Shown: in pieces, positions 8,507-17,058 of the stretch
How the letters are laid out: each line of letters opens with the position of its first letter
How positions within the stretch are numbered: the stretch's first letter is position 1
Notes under the pieces: generated by a model
What the model was told of the DNA's origin: nothing
Database searches by the model: none
What the model saw: the letters and a program-made list of their open reading frames with translations, nothing else
From: Alteribacillus sp041949975
Lineage (GTDB): Bacteria > Bacillota > Bacilli > Bacillales > Marinococcaceae
Direction of reading: 5' to 3'
Length of the DNA: 64,000 nucleotides
Assembly (NCBI RefSeq): GCF_041949975.1
Contig: NZ_JBHFQG010000001.1
Span: 186,001 to 250,000 of the forward strand
Position numbers and translations under genes: made by a program

Positions 8507-9534
8507 AAAAAAGATGGAAAAACCCAAAAAGCATAGCTAGTGTACTCGCATTTTCGTTAGCTGCGCTGTCAGGTTGTAATGCGGAGGAAGAAGAGAATCA
8601 AGCGGAAGATGGGGCAGCGGACGAGGAGCTCGAGGAAGTAGATATTATGCTCGATTGGTATCCGAATGCTGTACATAGTTACTTATATGTAGCACAAGAA
8701 GCAGGATATTTTGAAGAAGAAGGACTTGACGTGAATATTAAGTTCCCTACCAATCCAACAGACCCTTTGAATCTTGCGGCGACAGGCGAAGTTGATCTCG
8801 GAATTACGTATCAGCCAGATGTCATTACTGCCCGCAATGAAGGAGTCCCGATTGTTTCCGTTGCAGCTATTGTGCGCTCCCCTTTAAACCATATTGTTCA
8901 CTTAGAAGATGCAGATATTGACTCCCCGTCTGATTTAGAAGGTAAAAAAGTCGGCTACCCGGGAATCCCTGTCAATGAACCGATCCTCGAAACGATGGTA
9001 GAAGAAGACGGCGGCAGCTTCGATGAGGTAGAACTGATTGATATTGGGTTTGAGCTTAATTCAGGGCTTGTTTCGAAAAGAACCGATGCTGTAGTTGGCG
9101 CTTATATTAACCATGAAGTGCCGGTGCTTGAACATGAAGGTCACAACGTTGATTACCTTAACCCGGTGAATTACGGCGTACCTTCTTTTTACGAATTAGT
9201 TTTGGTTACAAATGAAGATAATCTCAATGAAGAGGAAGAAAAGATCCAGTCTTTCTGGGCTGCAGCTGAAAAAGGCTATGAATTTATGAAAGAAAATCCA
9301 GATGAAAGCCTTGATATCTTGCTTGACCACCAGGACCAGGAGAACTTTCCGTTAGAGCGTGAAGTCGAAGAAGAAAGCCTTGATGTATTACTAGAAAAAA
9401 TGGAGACCGAACAAGAACCTTTTGGAAGTCAAAGTGCAGAATCCTGGGAAGAAACAATGAATTGGCTTCATAAAACAGGATATATTGAAGAAACCCCGGA
9501 TACAGAAGAAATTTTTACAGATATAACAGATTAA
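8503..9534 (+). CDS. thiY: Formylaminopyrimidine-binding lipoprotein
   Basis: A 343-residue solute-binding protein of the NMT1/THI5-like family. The N-terminus is a lipoprotein signal ending LSGC, with Cys25 as the lipid anchor, followed by a very acidic linker. The mature part begins DIMLDWYPNAVHSYLYVAQE, matching ThiY and THI5-like proteins that bind the pyrimidine. Family knowledge: ThiY delivers N-formyl-4-amino-5-aminomethyl-2-methylpyrimidine to ThiXZ. The high Glu/Asp content of the exposed protein is consistent with a saline or alkaline habitat. Confidence 0.9.
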   Translation: MKKRWKNPKSIASVLAFSLAALSGCNAEEEENQAEDGAADEELEEVDIMLDWYPNAVHSYLYVAQEAGYFEEEGLDVNIKFPTNPTDPLNLAATGEVDLGITYQPDVITARNEGVPIVSVAAIVRSPLNHIVHLEDADIDSPSDLEGKKVGYPGIPVNEPILETMVEEDGGSFDEVELIDIGFELNSGLVSKRTDAVVGAYINHEVPVLEHEGHNVDYLNPVNYGVPSFYELVLVTNEDNLNEEEEKIQSFWAAAEKGYEFMKENPDESLDILLDHQDQENFPLEREVEEESLDVLLEKMETEQEPFGSQSAESWEETMNWLHKTGYIEETPDTEEIFTDITD

Positions 9535-9557
9535 TAATCCAGCGGGAGGGATATAAC

Positions 9558-10856
9558 GTGGGAGATCAGGTTCAGCTGTTACACAGATTGGTAGAAGAAA
9601 GAGAGGATGAACTGCTGGAACTAGTGGAAGAGCTTGTTCGTTTTCGAACACCAAGCCCGCCGGCAAGAAATACAAAAAAAGCACAGCAGTTTGTCGAGCA
9701 ATTTTTAAAAGAAATAGATTTCGACACTGACATGTGGGATGTATATCCTGGAGACCCAAATGTCGTTGGGACACGAAAGGGGCTGAACCCGGACACACAC
9801 CAAAGTCTCATCCTTAACGGCCATATAGACGTAGCAGAAGTAGATGAGGGAAATGAAGAGTGGAAGTATAACCCTTTTGAACCGGTTATGGATAATGGCA
9901 GAATGTATTGCCGCGGGACGGCAGATATGAAAGGCGGTTTGGCCGGTGCATTATTTGCTGTAAATCTATTGCACGAACAAGGCATTCATCTTCCAGGGGA
10001 TCTTATTTTTCAGTCTGTCATCGGCGAAGAAGTGGGAGAAGCAGGCACCTTAGAGTGCTGCAAACGAGGCTATAACGCCGACTTAGCGGTAGTGGTAGAT
10101 ACGAGTGATTTGAATATTCAGGGGCAGGGCGGTCTGATCACTGGCTGGATTACGGTCAAAAGTCCGCAAACCTATCACGATGCTATGCGCCGCAATATGA
10201 TTCATGCTGGAGGAGGCGTGAAAGGAGCTAGTGCTATTGAAAAAATGATGAAAGTAATCGATGGCCTGCAGGAGCTTGAAAAACATTGGGCTGTGACCAA
10301 ATCTTATCCAGGCTTTCCGGTTGGGATGAACACAATTAATCCTGCTGTCATCGAAGGCGGCCGTCATGCAGCTTTTGTTGCTGATGAGTGCCGGCTTTGG
10401 ATTACAGTACATTTTTATCCGGATGAAGACCATGACACGGTGGCAGAAGAAGTGGAAAATCATATCCGCCGTGTCGCTCAGGCTGATCCATGGCTGCGGG
10501 AAAATCCGCCCATGTTTGAATGGGGCGGGACATCAATGATAGAAGACCGAGGCGAGATTTTTCCATCTTTAGATATTGATGAAAATGGAAAAGGAACAAA
10601 GGTTTTGCAGGCCTCTCATAAAGAAGTATTGGGAGAAGCAGCACCGGTTAGTATGTCGCCGACTGTGACTGATGGCGGCTGGCTGGGTGACGCTGGTATT
10701 CCGACTTTAATATATGGGCCGGGTGATCTTCAAAATGCCCATGCGGTGAACGAATCGGTCTCTGTTGAACAGCTTGTTCAATTTACAAAAGTCATGATTT
10801 CCCTCATTTATAACTGGTGTTCCGAGGAAAGAAAGGATGATGCAAATGTTATTTAG
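9558..10856 (+). CDS. ylmB: N-formyl-aminopyrimidine deformylase (M20 family)
   Basis: A 432-residue ArgE/DapE-type zinc hydrolase, started by GTG 7 bases after GGGAGGG. Metal and catalytic motifs are present: LNGHIDVAE (His, Asp), RGTADMKGG (bridging Asp) and IGEEVGEAGT (catalytic Glu). In the described salvage pathway YlmB removes the formyl group from imported formylaminopyrimidine to give aminopyrimidine, which TenA then deaminates. Its 3-prime end overlaps the tenA start. The operon context, rather than the sequence alone, separates it from other M20 deacylases. Confidence 0.88.
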   Translation: MGDQVQLLHRLVEEREDELLELVEELVRFRTPSPPARNTKKAQQFVEQFLKEIDFDTDMWDVYPGDPNVVGTRKGLNPDTHQSLILNGHIDVAEVDEGNEEWKYNPFEPVMDNGRMYCRGTADMKGGLAGALFAVNLLHEQGIHLPGDLIFQSVIGEEVGEAGTLECCKRGYNADLAVVVDTSDLNIQGQGGLITGWITVKSPQTYHDAMRRNMIHAGGGVKGASAIEKMMKVIDGLQELEKHWAVTKSYPGFPVGMNTINPAVIEGGRHAAFVADECRLWITVHFYPDEDHDTVAEEVENHIRRVAQADPWLRENPPMFEWGGTSMIEDRGEIFPSLDIDENGKGTKVLQASHKEVLGEAAPVSMSPTVTDGGWLGDAGIPTLIYGPGDLQNAHAVNESVSVEQLVQFTKVMISLIYNWCSEERKDDANVI

Positions 10857-11517
10857 TGAGCGTTTATACAAAAACTTAAAACCGATCTGGGAAAAGAATC
10901 ATAACCACCCATTTGTTCAGGAAATGGGGAACGGAACATTAGACAAAGATAAATTTCGCTATTTCATGATCCAGGATTATTTGTACTTAATCGAATACTC
11001 TAAACTCTTTGCGATCGGTGCAGCGAAAGCAGCGGACGTGAAAACAATGGGGGAATTTGCGAAGCTTCTGGACTCTACCCTGAACACTGAAATGGATCTG
11101 CACCGGCAGTATGCAAAAAAGTTTGATATCAGCGAAGAGGAATTGGAAAACGCGAAACCGGCCGCAGTAACTGTTTCCTACACCCACTATATGCTCGCTG
11201 TCGGGCAAAACGGTGGTCTTGCTGAACTTGTGGCAAGTCTTTTGCCATGTATGTGGAGTTATGCTGAAATCGGCAAAGTTCTTTCGCAAATTCCTGGTGC
11301 CAAAGAGCATGAGTTTTACGGGGAATGGATTAAAATGTATGCTGATGATGAATTTCAAGAACTGACCCAATGGACCATCGATATGCTGGACCGGCTCGCA
11401 GAAGGAAAGCCGGAGCGTGAATTAAAACATCTTGAGGAAATTTTCTTAAACACCACTCGATTTGAGTACATGTTTTGGGATATGGCTTATAAAAGGGAAA
11501 CGTGGCTCACCGACTAA
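10846..11517 (+). CDS. tenA: Aminopyrimidine aminohydrolase / thiaminase II
   Basis: TenA hydrolyses aminopyrimidine to HMP, the pyrimidine half of thiamine. The start is placed at the ATG giving MLFSERLYKNLKPIWEKNHN, because it aligns with Bacillus subtilis TenA and puts the nucleophile in LLPCMWSY at Cys135, the known position. An ATG three codons earlier (10837) is also possible, and both have a purine-rich site upstream. NHPFVQ, IQDYLYL and FEYMFWDMAY are typical TenA motifs. It ends the salvage operon and is followed by a terminator. Confidence 0.95.
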   Translation: MLFSERLYKNLKPIWEKNHNHPFVQEMGNGTLDKDKFRYFMIQDYLYLIEYSKLFAIGAAKAADVKTMGEFAKLLDSTLNTEMDLHRQYAKKFDISEEELENAKPAAVTVSYTHYMLAVGQNGGLAELVASLLPCMWSYAEIGKVLSQIPGAKEHEFYGEWIKMYADDEFQELTQWTIDMLDRLAEGKPERELKHLEEIFLNTTRFEYMFWDMAYKRETWLTD

Positions 11518-11531
11518 TAGACGTGCATGGT

Positions 11532-11571
11532 AAACAGCCGGTCGTGAAAATTATTAACTCCGGCTGTTTTG
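11532..11571 (+). terminator. Terminator of the thiamine-salvage operon
   Basis: AACAGCCGG (11533-11541) pairs with CCGGCTGTT (11560-11568), followed by TTGCTTG. It lies 15 bases after the tenA stop. Confidence 0.75.
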
Positions 11572-11575
11572 CTTG

Positions 11576-11894
11576 TTGTTTAGGAAATTATGTTTTTACA
11601 AGTTGTGGATAACTATCTCCATATTGTTTGATCCGCGTCTAGCTTCAGCGCCCAGCCTCTCGGAGGCCCAAGACGGTTTAAAGGAACTTTTGCTAGAATC
11701 GCGAACATCGTGTCCGCAACGCAAAAGTCAGCACATCCTGTGCAAGCCAGTTCGACGTTGTCACAGGACGTGGCGTTTTTGGCGACGAAAGTGCAACGCA
11801 GAAGTCACCACATCCTGTGGAAGTAAGAGCGCCTTTAGTGACTGGAGAACATTTACCTGTCGAGGCTGACCAGGGACGCTTGCGCTTTTGTTCG
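11576..11894. repeat. Dispersed structured intergenic repeat, family A, copy 1 (longest)
   Basis: Begins TTGTTTAGGAAATTATG and contains GCGTCTAGCTTCAGCGCC, CCCAGCCTCTCGG and, at the far end, CCTGTCGAGGCTGA and GCGCTTGCGCTTTTGTTC. The two ends are imperfectly complementary. Inside lie short hairpins such as AGTCAC with GTGACT and CCACA with TGTGG. This copy carries an internal near-duplication of the segment AACGCARAAGTCASCACATC, making it about 85 bases longer than the copy at 35910. No protein coding is evident. Confidence 0.8.
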
Positions 11895-12206
11895 TTTAAT
11901 AAATGATGTTATTGGGTCTGCAGGTAATTGGGAATAAAAATAATCGTTTCTTGGTTACCGCTCCGCTTATCTTTTTTCCTGTTCTGGTTTCTAAAAAGCT
12001 TTATTGATGACCGTTCCACCTAATTTCTCACCAGTTCCGTGTTCTAAGCCCCCTTCTTGGCTGCTGTTCTTCCTTTCCTCTTTTGATCCGAGTATTAAGA
12101 ACCTTCCTTGGTTGGTTACCACTTCACCATTCTTTTTCCTATCCCGGCCTTCAAGATTCTAGCTTAGCAAACCCGGTCCATCCCTTTTTAGAGGGTAAAA
12201 AATATC
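11895..12206. other. Intergenic stretch with diverged internal duplication
   Basis: No complete gene is seen. Two related segments, near 11931-11990 and 12089-12148, share the words TTGGTTACC and CTTTTTTCCT or CTTTTTCCTAT in the same order. The minus strand has an open stretch of about 55 codons without a usual start, ending near 11996. It may be the remains of a duplicated small gene; no function can be given. Confidence 0.4.
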
Positions 12207-12221
12207 AGTCTATTTGAAGTG

Positions 12222-12287
12222 TTGACAATTTTAGAAAAACTAGTTTATTCTAAATTACAGATAATTAAGTTCTCTAATTTAGGAATA
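12222..12287 (+). promoter_or_regulatory. Promoter with IclR-type operator for the CoA ligase gene
   Basis: TTGACA (12222-12227) and TATTCT (12246-12251), spaced 18, form a sigma-A-type promoter. Ten bases downstream a 26-base box (12262-12287, core TTCTCTAATTTAGGAA, dyad TTC-N3-AATT-N3-GAA) is repeated with one mismatch at 44912-44937, at the same distance from another promoter. The position across the start point suggests repression. Confidence 0.65.
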
Positions 12288-12306
12288 ATGAAAATTTATT
12301 ATATTG

Positions 12307-12381
12307 TGGAAGCGTTTGTAATGTCTTCTAAATCAGGGGGAAGCTTGACCTTGGAGGACAGCAAATATGTAAGCGTTAATA
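12307..12381 (+). promoter_or_regulatory. Two cre-like sites before the CoA ligase
   Basis: TGGAAGCGTTTGTA (12307-12320) and TGTAAGCGTTAATA (12368-12381) each match the CcpA cre consensus TGNAANCGNWNNCA with one mismatch. Both lie in the leader between the promoter and the ribosome site, a position where CcpA blocks elongation. This is inference from sequence. Confidence 0.5.
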
Positions 12382-12398
12382 AAAAAGGAGGGAAGGAA

Positions 12399-13991
12399 AT
12401 GAATGTGAATTCCTTGTCAGATACTATGACGATTAATGAGCTGCTAGAGGAGTCTTCAGGACATTATAAGCGGCAAACGGCAATTGCAGATGGAGAAAAG
12501 CGTTTTTCCTTCGAGGAAGTGGATCGGCTGTCTTTAAGAATGGCTAAAAGGTTGTTAAAGCTTGGTTTAAAAAAAGGGGATGTCATAGCAGTACAGCTTC
12601 CCAATACGTGGGAGTTTGTAGTCACTCATCTCGCTGCAGCTAGAATTGGTCTTATATTTAACCCGCTTAGCCCTGCTTATCGGAAAAAAGAATTAACTTA
12701 CATGCTGGCTCATTGCAATACCAAAGCTTTCGTCACGGTTAATCAATTAAAAGGTTTTAGTCATGAAAACCTTGCAGCTGAACTAAAAACAGACCTTCAG
12801 GAGTTAGAACACGTAATTATTGCAGGAGAAACAAGCTCTTCAGACAGCATCAGCTTTACAAAAATGCTCGAAGAAGATCCTGCGTCCGTTTCTGATAAAG
12901 AAATAAACAGTAATGCTCCTGCATTAGACGCTCCTGCTGTTATCATGTTTACATCCGGTACAGAATCGAACCCTAAAGCAGTGCTTCATACCTATCAAAC
13001 ATTTGTCCCTGCTCATCTTATCAATGGGAAAGAATACAAGGTGAGCAAGGAAGATACGATATTAAGTTTAACGCCTCTTTGCCACATGTTTTCCTTGCCA
13101 ATGATTATCATCGGTCTTAAATACGGGGCAAAACACTATTTACACAGTGAATATAAGGTAGATGAAGTCATTGACGTACTGCAAAAAGAAAAAGTAAGCT
13201 TCTTAATCGCCGCTCCCGCCCATCTCATAGATATGATTTACCATTTACAATATAAGGATAGAAGTGCCATTAACCTTCGTTTAGTATTAACAGGTGGATC
13301 TAAAATCCCTGCCCAGATGGTCAAGGACTTACGACAGTTGCTGGACTGCAGTGTGGGTGCACAATGGGGAATGACAGAAATTTGTGCGGGAACCTTTACA
13401 AGACCAGGTGATGAAGAATCACTTACCTGGGAAACGGTTGGAAAAGCTGCACCGGCCGGTGAAGTGATCATTTTAAATGAAAACCACGAACCTCTTTCAA
13501 ACGGCGAACCTGGAGAAATTGCCTTTAAAGGGGAATGTCTTTTCAAAGAATACTATAAAAATAATGCTGCTACAAAAGAAGTGTTTACCGAGGCAGGTTA
13601 TTTTTTGACAGGAGACCAGGGCTGGCTGGATGATAAAGGGTATCTCCACTTCGTTGGGCGGACGAAGGATACCATTAACCGCGGTGGTTTAAAGTTTCAT
13701 ACCTCCGAGATTGAAGAAGTGCTGCATATGCATCCGAAGATCCAGCAGGCAGCGGTTGTAAGCGTACCAGATCCACGGTTGGGAGAACGCGGCTGTGCTT
13801 ACCTGACCCTTCGAGAAGAGAAGCCATTTGATTTAGAAGAGATGAAACAATATCTTTTGGAAAAAGGTTTTGCGAAATATAAAATACCGGAATATTTAGA
13901 AATCAGATCCTCTCTTCCGAAAACTCCTTCTGGAAAGATTACAAAGGGTCCATTAAGAAAAGAGGCTCAATCATTAGGAGAATCCAATTAG
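12399..13991 (+). CDS. AMP-forming acyl/aryl-CoA ligase (CaiC-like) 1
   Basis: A 530-residue adenylate-forming ligase that would activate a carboxylic acid with ATP and CoA. The P-loop is MFTSGTESNPKAVLHT, then GMTEICAG, the hinge region VGRTKDTINRGG and the catalytic Lys in PKTPSGKITKG. It resembles cyclohexanecarboxylate-CoA and crotonobetaine-CoA ligases. The start is the ATG after AAAAAAGGAGGG; the frame stays open 60 codons further upstream but that part overlaps the promoter, operator and cre sites. It stands alone, convergent with the LysR gene. The substrate is likely an aromatic or alicyclic acid, inferred from neighbours. Confidence 0.85.
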   Translation: MNVNSLSDTMTINELLEESSGHYKRQTAIADGEKRFSFEEVDRLSLRMAKRLLKLGLKKGDVIAVQLPNTWEFVVTHLAAARIGLIFNPLSPAYRKKELTYMLAHCNTKAFVTVNQLKGFSHENLAAELKTDLQELEHVIIAGETSSSDSISFTKMLEEDPASVSDKEINSNAPALDAPAVIMFTSGTESNPKAVLHTYQTFVPAHLINGKEYKVSKEDTILSLTPLCHMFSLPMIIIGLKYGAKHYLHSEYKVDEVIDVLQKEKVSFLIAAPAHLIDMIYHLQYKDRSAINLRLVLTGGSKIPAQMVKDLRQLLDCSVGAQWGMTEICAGTFTRPGDEESLTWETVGKAAPAGEVIILNENHEPLSNGEPGEIAFKGECLFKEYYKNNAATKEVFTEAGYFLTGDQGWLDDKGYLHFVGRTKDTINRGGLKFHTSEIEEVLHMHPKIQQAAVVSVPDPRLGERGCAYLTLREEKPFDLEEMKQYLLEKGFAKYKIPEYLEIRSSLPKTPSGKITKGPLRKEAQSLGESN

Positions 13992-14022
13992 ATTGCCTTT
14001 TATCTCACTTTTTCCGAACAAA

Positions 14023-14901
14023 TTATTCTTTCAAATAGTTTTCGAGCAAATGTTCAATGAAAGCTTCACTTGCAGAAGGGGTGAAAGCATTTTTTTGATA
14101 TACGACGCCCACTTCTTTTTTAGGAAGCGGGTCTTCAAGCCGGACCAGGATGACTCTGTTGTCATTCATTTTTTCAACATAGGATTTTGGCAAAATGGTC
14201 ACGCCGTTATTTTTAACGGTCATTTCTAATAAAGAATACGTATCAGAAAGCTCTACCAGCGGTTTTAACTCTTTTCCGGTTTCTTTGCAGTAATGGTCGA
14301 TCACCCGGCGTATTAAGTAATTTTTTTGCAGCAAAAACACCCTTTCTTCCTGCATTTGTTTCAATGAGGTTGAAGGGGTGTTTGCTATGTCATGATCTTT
14401 GGAACAAATCAAAAACAATTCAGAAGTGAAAAGGTGTTTGCTTTCAATACGGTCATCATGAACGGGCAAAAAGACCACGCCAAGGTCAAAGGTAGAATTT
14501 AAGATGCAGGCTACTGTTTCTTCGGTCGTAGAATCAACAACGGACAGCTCAATATTTGGGAATTGTTCATGGAACGTTAAAATCGAGGAATGGAGCAGGT
14601 GGTTCCCTGAGCAGCCGATGGTTAATCTGCCTCGTTTTAATTCGTTAATTTCCTCTATTTCTTTGGATGCCTGATCAAGTTCATAAAAAATGCGTTCTGC
14701 ACGGCGAAGGAGTACTCTGCCAGCATCTGTTATGTATATTTTTTTCCCTTTTTGCTGAAATAGCTTTACACCCATTTTGCTTTCGAGCAGACGTATTTGC
14801 TGGCTTAATGTAGGTTGGCTGATTCCAAGCTTTTCTGCTGATTTTGTATAGTGCAGCTCTTGGCTGAGGACCATAAAGTACTCTAAAAGACGAATTTCCA
14901 C
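14023..14901 (-). CDS. LysR-family regulator divergent from the ThDP enzyme
   Basis: A 292-residue LTTR. Winged-helix DNA-binding part: RLLEYFMVLSQELHYTKSAE, with SQPTLSQQIRLLE as recognition helix region, then the effector domain starting near GRLTIGCSGNHLLHSS. It most resembles CynR/CbbR-type regulators that act as ligand-dependent activators. The start is taken as the GTG preceded by AAGGTGG at good spacing; a GTG three codons upstream (14910) is the alternative. It is divergent from the ThDP-enzyme gene, sharing a gap with a strong palindrome, so it probably controls that gene and itself. Confidence 0.9.
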   Translation of the reverse strand: MEIRLLEYFMVLSQELHYTKSAEKLGISQPTLSQQIRLLESKMGVKLFQQKGKKIYITDAGRVLLRRAERIFYELDQASKEIEEINELKRGRLTIGCSGNHLLHSSILTFHEQFPNIELSVVDSTTEETVACILNSTFDLGVVFLPVHDDRIESKHLFTSELFLICSKDHDIANTPSTSLKQMQEERVFLLQKNYLIRRVIDHYCKETGKELKPLVELSDTYSLLEMTVKNNGVTILPKSYVEKMNDNRVILVRLEDPLPKKEVGVVYQKNAFTPSASEAFIEHLLENYLKE

Positions 14902-14928
14902 GACATCCACCTTCTTAATAGATAAAAA

Positions 14929-14952
14929 CTATTGTTTCTATAGATACAATAG
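14929..14952. promoter_or_regulatory. Palindromic LysR operator candidate
   Basis: A 24-base near-perfect palindrome: CTATTGT, then TCTATAGA at the centre, then ACAATAG, with one mismatched pair. Further ATTGT and ACAAT half-sites follow at about 14961 and 14990. It lies in the divergent gap between the LysR gene and the ThDP enzyme, the standard place for an LTTR binding site. Confidence 0.7.
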
Positions 14953-15029
14953 CATTGTACTATTGTTCCCGAAAACTTACAATGAATTAACAATAGTTAA
15001 ACAACTTGAGAAGAAAGGTGTGCAGTAAG

Positions 15030-16802
15030 ATGTCAAGGACCTATACCACGAGTACAGCTTTTTTAGAAGCTTTAGAAGAAGCTGGTGTATCGTATATTTT
15101 TTCTAATCTGGGCAGTGACCACCCAGGAATTATTGAAGGTCTGGCTATTGCCCGTAAAGAAAATAAAAAGCTGCCCGAAGTTATTATGTGTCCGCATGAA
15201 ATGGTAGCGTTAAGCATGGCGCACAGCTATGCACAAGTCACTGGTGAGCCGCAGGCTGTGCTCGTTCATGTGGAATGCGGAACCCAAAATCTTGGAGGTG
15301 CGATTCATAACGCGTACAAAGGCAGGGTTCCGGTTCTTGTATTTGCTGGAGCTTCTCCGTATACACAGGAGGGCGAGCTTACTGGAAGCAGAAATGAATT
15401 CATCCATTGGATTCAAGATGTACCGGACCAGCGCGGCATTGTACGAGGCTATATGAAATATGACAACGAGATTCGAAGCGGTAAAAATGTAAAACAGCTT
15501 GTACATCGATCATTGCAGATTGCTGCAAGCCAGCCAAAAGGACCTGTTTATTTGGTGGGGCCAAGAGAGGTAATGGAAGAAGAAACAGAGCCAGTTTCTC
15601 TTCAAACAGAAAAGTGGCAGCCTATAGCTCCGGCAGCTCTGCCGCCGCAGGAAATTAATAGAATTATGGGGGATCTAAAGAAAGCAAAAAATCCTCTTGT
15701 TGTGACTTCTTACCTTGGAAAAAACACATCAGCTGTAAAAGAACTCGTAGAGCTGTGTGAAAAGTGTGCTATTCCCGTCATTGAATCGGTGCCGAATTAT
15801 ATGAACTTTCCTTCGGATCATCCTATGCACTGCGGTTATCAATGGAACACGCCTACTCAGAATGAACAACTGGCCAAAGCGGACCTGGTACTGGTGTTTG
15901 ACAGTGATGTACCCTGGATTCCAACAAAAAATAAACCATCGGAAGCATGTACTATTTATTACTTCGATGAAGAGCCGTTAAAAGAATCTATGCCTTTATG
16001 GTATGTGCCGTCCAAACGTTCTTTCCAAGTAGATTCCGAGACAGCCCTTTACCAATTAAATGAGCGTTTAAGAGATACGAACCTGAATGAAGAGACGATT
16101 CATGACAGATGGAACCGTATTTCTCTTTATCACCATAAGCAGCGTGAGAAATGGGCAGAAAAAGAACAATACGAGAAAGATGTTATTACACCAGAGTATT
16201 TAACAGGCTGCATTCGAGAAGTAATAGATGACAACACGATTGTCGTGAATGAAGGCATTTCAAATTTTGAAACGATCTACACGCACTTGCGCCGCACAAA
16301 GCCAGGGTCGATTATTGGAAGCGGTGGAGGTTCCTTAGGATGGAACGGTGGTGCAGCGCTTGGAGCTAAATTATCAGCCAAAGACCAGAAAGTAGTCAGT
16401 TTGACAGGAGACGGTTCTTATATGTTTAGTGTGCCATCTGCCGTTCATTGGATGGCGCGAAGATACAATCTCCCCTTTTTAACCATTATCTATAACAATA
16501 GAGGCTGGAAATCGCCTAAGCTGTCTACTTTAGGAGTTCACCCTGAAGGAACCGCCTTTGAAACAGATGAATACTGGGTAGATTTTGAACCACATGCTGA
16601 TCTTGCCGGAATTGCAGAAGCGGCAGGAGGAGCATTTGCAAAAACAGTAAAGAATCCAGACGAGTTGAAAGCATCCCTTCATGAGGCATTACAAGCTTTA
16701 AATGAAGGAAGATCAGCTGTGTTGGACGTGTATCTTCCAGCTATAAAACAATCAAATAAGAAAGATACGCCAGAAGAAAAAGCAGGTTTAGGAAAGCTTT
16801 AA
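15030..16802 (+). CDS. Thiamine-diphosphate-dependent decarboxylase/ligase-like enzyme
   Basis: A 590-residue member of the acetolactate synthase / benzoylformate decarboxylase superfamily. The catalytic Glu is in CPHEMVALSMAHSYAQVTGE. The ThDP-Mg motif runs from GDGSYMFS to YNNRGW. The middle domain (about residues 200-330) is the usual cofactor-type domain. ATG at 15030 is taken as start; a TTG eight codons upstream is possible. It is controlled by the divergent LysR gene and sits before an aldehyde dehydrogenase operon, so decarboxylation of an aryl-2-oxo acid to an aldehyde, later oxidised, is a reasonable reading. The exact reaction cannot be proved from sequence. Confidence 0.82.
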   Translation: MSRTYTTSTAFLEALEEAGVSYIFSNLGSDHPGIIEGLAIARKENKKLPEVIMCPHEMVALSMAHSYAQVTGEPQAVLVHVECGTQNLGGAIHNAYKGRVPVLVFAGASPYTQEGELTGSRNEFIHWIQDVPDQRGIVRGYMKYDNEIRSGKNVKQLVHRSLQIAASQPKGPVYLVGPREVMEEETEPVSLQTEKWQPIAPAALPPQEINRIMGDLKKAKNPLVVTSYLGKNTSAVKELVELCEKCAIPVIESVPNYMNFPSDHPMHCGYQWNTPTQNEQLAKADLVLVFDSDVPWIPTKNKPSEACTIYYFDEEPLKESMPLWYVPSKRSFQVDSETALYQLNERLRDTNLNEETIHDRWNRISLYHHKQREKWAEKEQYEKDVITPEYLTGCIREVIDDNTIVVNEGISNFETIYTHLRRTKPGSIIGSGGGSLGWNGGAALGAKLSAKDQKVVSLTGDGSYMFSVPSAVHWMARRYNLPFLTIIYNNRGWKSPKLSTLGVHPEGTAFETDEYWVDFEPHADLAGIAEAAGGAFAKTVKNPDELKASLHEALQALNEGRSAVLDVYLPAIKQSNKKDTPEEKAGLGKL

Positions 16803-16843
16803 ATTCATAAAAATTATTGAATATTAAAAAATATAAAAAAATA

Positions 16844-16859
16844 GTTCCATATACAAGAA
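16844..16859 (+). promoter_or_regulatory. Shared upstream box, copy 1 (ALDH-TRAP operon)
   Basis: GTTCCATATACAAGAA. Related boxes stand at 48421-48436 (GTACCATATAGAAGAA) and 52296-52311 (GTTCCGTATATAAGAA), each ahead of an aromatic operon. Thirteen of 16 positions are identical in all three. A TATAGG element about 45 bases downstream could be the -10, putting the box at an activator position. Confidence 0.55.
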
Positions 16860-16961
16860 AAAGTTTCTTTTAGGCAATAAGAATGACCTATAGGATAAGG
16901 GTGAATGGCTAATCAAGTGACAAGAATAGTGTACCATTGCCTTTATCTTGTTCCATAAATT

Positions 16962-16975
16962 TGTAAGCGCTTTAA
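16962..16975 (+). promoter_or_regulatory. cre-like site upstream of the aldehyde dehydrogenase
   Basis: TGTAAGCGCTTTAA is close to the CcpA cre consensus, with a perfect AAGCGCTT core. It lies about 85 bases before the ALDH start, likely downstream of the promoter. Confidence 0.5.
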
Positions 16976-17058
16976 TTTAGGGGAGGAAAGGAGGAGGACG
17001 AGAGTTATTAACAGCACTTTGTACAAGTTATTTTAATTAATTTTAAAGGAGTGTTTAT

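Noticed and set aside
11573..11869. Open frame of about 98 codons on the plus strand
   Set aside because: It runs through repeat family A, has no ribosome site and no family features. Related copies of the repeat at 35910 and 58740 do not keep the frame.
12219..12398. N-terminal extension of 60 codons on CoA ligase 1
   Set aside because: The stretch covers the promoter, operator and two cre-like sites, and family similarity begins only after the ATG at 12399, which has a strong ribosome site.
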